This document shows, piece after piece, positions 60,023 to 64,000 of a DNA stretch of 64,000 bases. Where the stretch lies: contig JANQJK010000006.1 of assembly GCA_028281665.1 (NCBI GenBank), forward strand, positions 1-64,000, written 5' to 3'. Position 1 is the stretch's first letter. Each line of letters opens with the position of its first letter. The stretch comes from Hyphococcus sp. (GTDB taxonomy: Bacteria; Pseudomonadota; Alphaproteobacteria; Caulobacterales; Parvularculaceae). Made by a program: the position numbers and the translations under genes. The notes below the pieces were generated by a model. That model did not search any database. It had not been told where the DNA came from and saw only the letters and a program-made list of their open reading frames with translations.

Positions 60023-62389
60023 CTATTCGCCCACCGCGCGCTTTTTACCCTCACGCTCGCGCTCGCCGTCCTTGTTCACATAGAGTTTGAACGCGGGCTT
60101 CGCCGCGACGCCTGCGATGGGCTCGACGCCGGAGGGCGCCCAAGCCGCAAACAGCCGGTCTATGGAAACGAGCAGCGGCGCGAGGACGAACCAGTCGAGC
60201 AGCCAGGCAAAGGCAATTGTCGCCGCAACCAGAATGCCGGTGCTGCTCGTGATGTGAAACCCGGAAACGGCCATCAGCGTAAAGCCGGAGATGAGGACGA
60301 TGGAACTGATCAGCATCGGCTCGCCAACTTTCGCAAACATTTTGCGGGCGGCCGTTTCCGGATCGTCTCCCGCCAGCCGCGCTTCGCGATATCGCCATAT
60401 GAGGTGGATCGTGTCGTCGACAATGATGCCGAGCGTCATGGCGCCGACAACCGAAACGGCGACGCCGACCTCGCCGACCGTATAGCCCCAAAGGCCGATC
60501 GCCATGGCGCCGGGCAACAGGTTTGGCGCAAGGCTCAGCGCCCCGTAGCGAAAATTGCGAAAGGCAAAAATGAGAATCGCTGAAATAGCGATCAGCGCCA
60601 TCGCCGTGCCGCCGATCATCGATTCGACATTGACCGACGACAGATAGGCGAACATCACCGCGAGCCCCGTGGCGGCGCCGTTGATCGCCGTCGCCTGATC
60701 GCCGGCCAGCCAGGCTTCGGCGCGTTCTTTCAGGTCGCGCACATCGGCTGTCGAGGCGCCGCGCATGATCGCGGTGACGCGCGAGCGCGATTTGTCGACC
60801 GTAATCGCATTGGTGAGATCCTGCCCCATGGGCAGCGACATCTCATATAGGAGGATATACTGTGCAAGCGCTGCGCGGTCGTCCGGCACCCGATATCGAT
60901 CCGGCGCGCCGTCATTGAGATGCTGATTGAGGCGACGATAGATCTCAAGGATCGAGGCCGTGTGCTCGACCTTCGGCTGTTCGCGCAGCCATTCCTCGAA
61001 CGTCGCCAGCTTTTCGACATATTGCGGATCGTAGATCGCGTCCGCGCCGGCGCCGCCAATGTCGAACTCCAGCACTTCGAGACCGGTCAGGTGGCGTTCG
61101 ATAAGGTCGGCGTGACGGCGAAACTCAAAGCGCTCGTCAAAATACTCGGGAAACGTATCGTCGATGACGATTTTCGTCAGGCCGTAGCCGACGCCGATGC
61201 AAACCAGCGGCGCGATCGCCAGCAACGCCCGTCGCCGCGCGATCGTAAACGCCGACGCCGCGGTAACGACGCGCGCAAGGCTTTCCGACCGTTTCAGCGC
61301 CCCCGGCTTTGCAAGAGACAACAGCGCCGGAAACATAACGAGGCCGAAGAACATGCATAAAAGCGAACCGGCCGATACGAGCGACCCGAACTGGCGAAAG
61401 GGCGGCGAGTCTGCGGCGTTCATGGTCATGAAACCGATGGCCGTCGTACCGAGGGTGAGCGCGATCGGTTTGCGGTCAAGCATGAAGGCGCGCAACGCGG
61501 CGGCGGGCGGCGCGAGACCTTCAACGATGAAATTGCGATAGCTGATCGCGAGATGGGAAAGGCTGGCGACGCCAAGGGCGAGAATCACCGTGGGGGCGAA
61601 GGCGGTGCCGGCGTTGATCTGCAACCCCGCCCAGCCCGCAAGCCCCATGGTCGACAGCGCCGCCGCGAACCCGGACGCGAACAGCATGCCGGCAATCTGC
61701 GCCGACCGCATCAGAACGATCAGCACCGTGAGAAAGACGACGAAGGTCAACGGTATCAGCGTTATGAGATCTTTTTTGCTCGCCGTCGAAAAGGCAAAGC
61801 TCGACGCGACGCGGCCGCCATACCAGACGTCGAGGCCCGCACTCTCAACGTCAAGGTCGGCGACCATGGATTTGGCTGCGTCAAGGATCTCGCCCGTGGC
61901 GGCGGAGGACTGCATGGGGTAATCGACGAGCACGTTCACGGCAGTAGTCTTGCCGTCCGCCGCAATCGACCGCGCCACCAGCAGATTGTCCGTCATGACC
62001 CGCGCATGGGCGCCGGCCGGGCCGCCGGCCTCGTCGAGGGCGCCGGCGTTGCTGATCACGATGCCCTCCGCATCGGACCCGATATGCGAAGCGTTGGTGA
62101 TGCTCTCGACACGGATGGAATACGGCAATCGCCAGGAGGCTTCCGTCAGCGCTTCAATGGCGCGCAGCCGTTCTTCGGTGAAGAGATCGCCGTCCTCTGC
62201 GTGAACAACGATCAGCAGGTTCACGCCGGGGGCGTAGCGCGCCTCGAACACGTCAAGCGCGCGCCGGTTTTCATTGTCCTTGGCAAAAAAGACGCGCGTA
62301 TCGGCGTTTATGCTGAGCCGCGGCAGGCCGGCGGCGCAGACAAGCATGACAAAAAAAGACAGCAAAAATGCGTTGCGTCGCGAAACCAC
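60023..62389 (-). CDS. MMPL-type RND exporter (second copy)
   Basis: A 788-residue inner-membrane protein of the same family and layout as the exporter at 16959: N-terminal helix (FLLSFFVMLVCAAGL), a periplasmic loop, five helices with VILALGVASLSHLAI, then the second repeat with MTLGIIVDDTIHLIWRY. Its start is a GTG. It has an extra soluble tail of about 30 basic residues. Unlike the first copy it has no LolA-like or barrel partner next to it, only an alpha/beta hydrolase, so it may share partners or act alone. Cargo unknown. Confidence 0.88.
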   Translation of the reverse strand: MVSRRNAFLLSFFVMLVCAAGLPRLSINADTRVFFAKDNENRRALDVFEARYAPGVNLLIVVHAEDGDLFTEERLRAIEALTEASWRLPYSIRVESITNASHIGSDAEGIVISNAGALDEAGGPAGAHARVMTDNLLVARSIAADGKTTAVNVLVDYPMQSSAATGEILDAAKSMVADLDVESAGLDVWYGGRVASSFAFSTASKKDLITLIPLTFVVFLTVLIVLMRSAQIAGMLFASGFAAALSTMGLAGWAGLQINAGTAFAPTVILALGVASLSHLAISYRNFIVEGLAPPAAALRAFMLDRKPIALTLGTTAIGFMTMNAADSPPFRQFGSLVSAGSLLCMFFGLVMFPALLSLAKPGALKRSESLARVVTAASAFTIARRRALLAIAPLVCIGVGYGLTKIVIDDTFPEYFDERFEFRRHADLIERHLTGLEVLEFDIGGAGADAIYDPQYVEKLATFEEWLREQPKVEHTASILEIYRRLNQHLNDGAPDRYRVPDDRAALAQYILLYEMSLPMGQDLTNAITVDKSRSRVTAIMRGASTADVRDLKERAEAWLAGDQATAINGAATGLAVMFAYLSSVNVESMIGGTAMALIAISAILIFAFRNFRYGALSLAPNLLPGAMAIGLWGYTVGEVGVAVSVVGAMTLGIIVDDTIHLIWRYREARLAGDDPETAARKMFAKVGEPMLISSIVLISGFTLMAVSGFHITSSTGILVAATIAFAWLLDWFVLAPLLVSIDRLFAAWAPSGVEPIAGVAAKPAFKLYVNKDGEREREGKKRAVGE

Positions 62390-62742
62390 AAGCGAACCCG
62401 TTCATCGTCTTACCTGGAACGGGCCGCGCAACTTCGCGCGTCTCCCCCCGTTTACGCAACGGAGGACACGTTAAGGCGTTCTTCGGGAAACTCAAGAGTG
62501 TACGGAACCGAAGCGATCGCAAAATTTCCTACTCGTTATTTTATCACGGGAAGGGATGCGCCATCTGCATTGCTCTTTTCGAATGCGCCGCGCCCCGGCG
62601 CCGATCTGTCGGACCGCTCATGCGCTATTGCGGAGGAGGATATCGAAACGCGCATCTTCCGCCGGCAATCGTCCATGCAGTTATTTCCAAGGCGCGTTCT
62701 TGCTGACATAAAACGCGGGGCAACAAATAATGCGGGAGTGAA
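62390..62742. other. Divergent intergenic region without recognised signals
   Basis: These 353 bases lie between the exporter gene and the aminotransferase gene, which are transcribed apart. Only a GCGGGAG ribosome-site-like stretch before the ATG at 62743 stands out. No operator-like repeat, RNA element or small gene was recognised. Confidence 0.5.
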
Positions 62743-63918
62743 ATGGCGAAGTTAGGTTTCAGTGAGTGGATCGCAGTGGGTCAGGTGATCGCCAGCGGAC
62801 GCACTGTTCGGTACGGCGAAATGAAAGGACCGTTTACCGATCGGTTTGAACGCCGTCTTGCAGAAAAGTGCGGCGTAGACTTCGCACACACCGTCAACAG
62901 CGGCACGTCGGCCCTCATCTGCGCCCTTGTGGGCGCCGGCGTCGGTCCCGGCGACGAGGTTCTCGTGCCCGCCTACACCTGGGTCGCGACGGCGGCCGCG
63001 GTTGCGTCGGTCGGCGCCGTGCCTGTCCTGGTTGAAATCAACGAAACGATGACAATGGATCCCGAAGATCTTGAGTCCAGGATCAACGAGAACACCCGGG
63101 CGATCATTCCGGTACACATGATCAACCTTGTCTGCGACATGGACGCGATTATGGAAATCGCGCGCCGGCGAGACCTGATCGTGATCGAGGACGCATGCCA
63201 GGCGGTCGGCGTCACCTACAAGGGACGGCGCGTCGGCTCCATCGGCCATGTGGGCGCGTTCAGTTTCAACCTGTACAAGAACATGAATATCGGCGAAGGC
63301 GGCGCGATTATCACAAACGACGAGCGCATCTATGCGCGCGCTCGCATGTATCATGACGTCGGCTCATATACGCGCGGGCATGACGATTTCGACGAACCCG
63401 TGTTTGTCGGCCAGAACTTCAAGGCGACGGAATTCGACGGCGCCATGCTGGGCGCGCAGCTTAGTAAACTCGATCCCCTGCTGAAGCGCATGAAAAAACG
63501 CCGCAAGAAAATTGCGGAGATTCTCGCGGCCAGCGACGCTTTCGACATCAGCCCCCACAACGATCCCGAAAACGCCGTCGGGCTTACCGTCCGTTTTTCA
63601 TCGCAGGAACAGGCGGCGGCATTTGCAAACCGGCGCGGGGTTTTTCATTTGTTCGACCGCAGCCGGCACATCTACACGAACTGGGAGCCGATCGTGGCGC
63701 GCCGCGCCTGGCATCCGATGCTCAATCCCTGGTCGCATGCAAAGCGCGATATTTCCTACTCGGCGCAAACCTGTCCGAAGACGCTCGACCTATTGTCCCG
63801 CGTCTGTCAGGTTTCCGTTGGCGCTCAATACCCCTCGCCGCTTATGAGTTATCTCGCACGCACCTATGTGGCGGCCTCAAAAGACATCGTCGGTGAAACT
63901 ATTTCAGCGCGTGCTTGA
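62743..63918 (+). CDS. DegT/DnrJ/EryC1/StrS-family PLP aminotransferase
   Basis: A 391-residue sugar aminotransferase. SGTSAL near 53-58 binds the PLP phosphate, IEDACQAVG at 148-156 holds the aspartate (D150) that pairs with the ring nitrogen, and K179 in SFNLYKNMNIGEGG is the PLP lysine. This set makes amino-sugars such as perosamine- or bacillosamine-type units from keto-sugars for surface polymers or antibiotics. The family also includes scyllo-inosamine makers. GGGAG lies before the ATG. It is about 21 kb from the polysaccharide locus, but a surface-glycan role is still the best guess. It overlaps the next gene end to end by 20 bases. Confidence 0.9.
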   Translation: MAKLGFSEWIAVGQVIASGRTVRYGEMKGPFTDRFERRLAEKCGVDFAHTVNSGTSALICALVGAGVGPGDEVLVPAYTWVATAAAVASVGAVPVLVEINETMTMDPEDLESRINENTRAIIPVHMINLVCDMDAIMEIARRRDLIVIEDACQAVGVTYKGRRVGSIGHVGAFSFNLYKNMNIGEGGAIITNDERIYARARMYHDVGSYTRGHDDFDEPVFVGQNFKATEFDGAMLGAQLSKLDPLLKRMKKRRKKIAEILAASDAFDISPHNDPENAVGLTVRFSSQEQAAAFANRRGVFHLFDRSRHIYTNWEPIVARRAWHPMLNPWSHAKRDISYSAQTCPKTLDLLSRVCQVSVGAQYPSPLMSYLARTYVAASKDIVGETISARA

Positions 63919-64000
63919 GGTGATCGGCGAGCCGCGTCGCCAGAGCGACGATTGTGAGCGTCGGATTTACGTGGCTGCTTGTGGGAAATACGGAACTGCC
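63899..64000 (-). CDS. GMC-type oxidoreductase (C-terminal end only)
   Basis: The last 33 codons before a TAG whose complement lies at 63899-63901. They read GSSVFPTSSHVNPTLTIVAL and on to an ADHLKHALK end, the usual C-terminal block of glucose-methanol-choline oxidoreductases (FAD-binding, with the NPTLT stretch beside the flavin). The gene begins right of the window. It overlaps the aminotransferase gene by 20 bases, end to end. Confidence 0.88.
   Translation of the reverse strand, partial: GSSVFPTSSHVNPTLTIVALATRLADHLKHALK

Noticed and set aside
1-64000. CRISPR arrays, insertion sequences, prophage, tRNA or rRNA genes
   Set aside because: I looked for regular spaced repeats, transposase-like proteins with flanking inverted repeats, phage structural genes and tRNA-like T-arm sequences, and saw none by eye; a covariance-model scan would be needed to exclude a divergent small RNA.

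Overview
The window is GC-rich and tightly packed with genes on both strands. Its content suggests a free-living Gram-negative alphaproteobacterium, perhaps of the Caulobacterales/Parvularculales type. The signs are several large TonB-dependent receptors, a FecI/FecR/receptor surface-signalling unit, many periplasmic lipoproteins, RND (MMPL-type) exporters and many gene pairs joined by ATGA/GTGA overlaps. No rRNA, tRNA, CRISPR array, insertion sequence or phage gene was seen, and no gene looks frameshifted.

Layout. (1) 1-2325, minus strand: an FkbH-like acyl-carrier phosphatase (its C-terminus runs off the left edge) behind a Sfp-type phosphopantetheinyl transferase, probably the edge of a carrier-protein biosynthetic locus. 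(2) 2430-7125: a cobalamin riboswitch followed by a compact B12 uptake operon, btuB-btuF-btuC-btuD. (3) 7192-16141: a small secreted protein, a strong two-way terminator, a 990-residue TonB receptor on the minus strand, then an ECF sigma factor, its FecR-type regulator and an STN-containing TonB receptor. (4) 16211-21390: a TetR regulator with two tandem operator palindromes, then an MMPL-type RND exporter, a LolA-like periplasmic protein and an outer-membrane barrel, read as one envelope lipid-trafficking operon. (5) 21395-23269: a lipoprotein cytochrome c and a SPOR-domain membrane protein.

(6) 23309-41284 is a complete Wzx/Wzy-type exopolysaccharide locus arranged as a mosaic of strands. 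It holds a GH16 glycanase lipoprotein, a chain-length/tyrosine-kinase-like protein whose P-loop lysine is lost, an outer-membrane barrel, a short Wza-type exporter, a polyprenyl-phosphate sugar transferase, four glycosyltransferase-type proteins, a pyruvyl transferase, a flippase, a FemAB-like acyltransferase and an O-antigen-ligase/polymerase-like protein. The pyruvyl transferase and acyltransferase would decorate the sugar chain.

(7) 41478-48780 is the most unusual part. After a Na+/H+-type antiporter comes a minus-strand operon of five genes coupled by 1-4 base overlaps: a Rieske-glutamate synthase fusion, two tiny membrane proteins, a ferric-reductase-type haem membrane protein fused to a Rieske domain, and a membrane-anchored protein with a C/M/H/C/C motif. 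Divergent to it is a third Rieske fusion, to a thiamine-diphosphate enzyme. Three different Rieske fusions in 6 kb look like an undescribed electron-transfer system.

(8) 48784-64000: a nitroreductase, prfC, an amidohydrolase, a P-loop protein of unknown role, a TetR-HlyD-ABC drug-export type operon with a near-perfect operator, a divergent Acg-like nitroreductase/MarR pair with its own operator, an alpha/beta hydrolase, a second MMPL-type exporter, a sugar aminotransferase, and the C-terminal end of a GMC oxidoreductase cut by the right edge.
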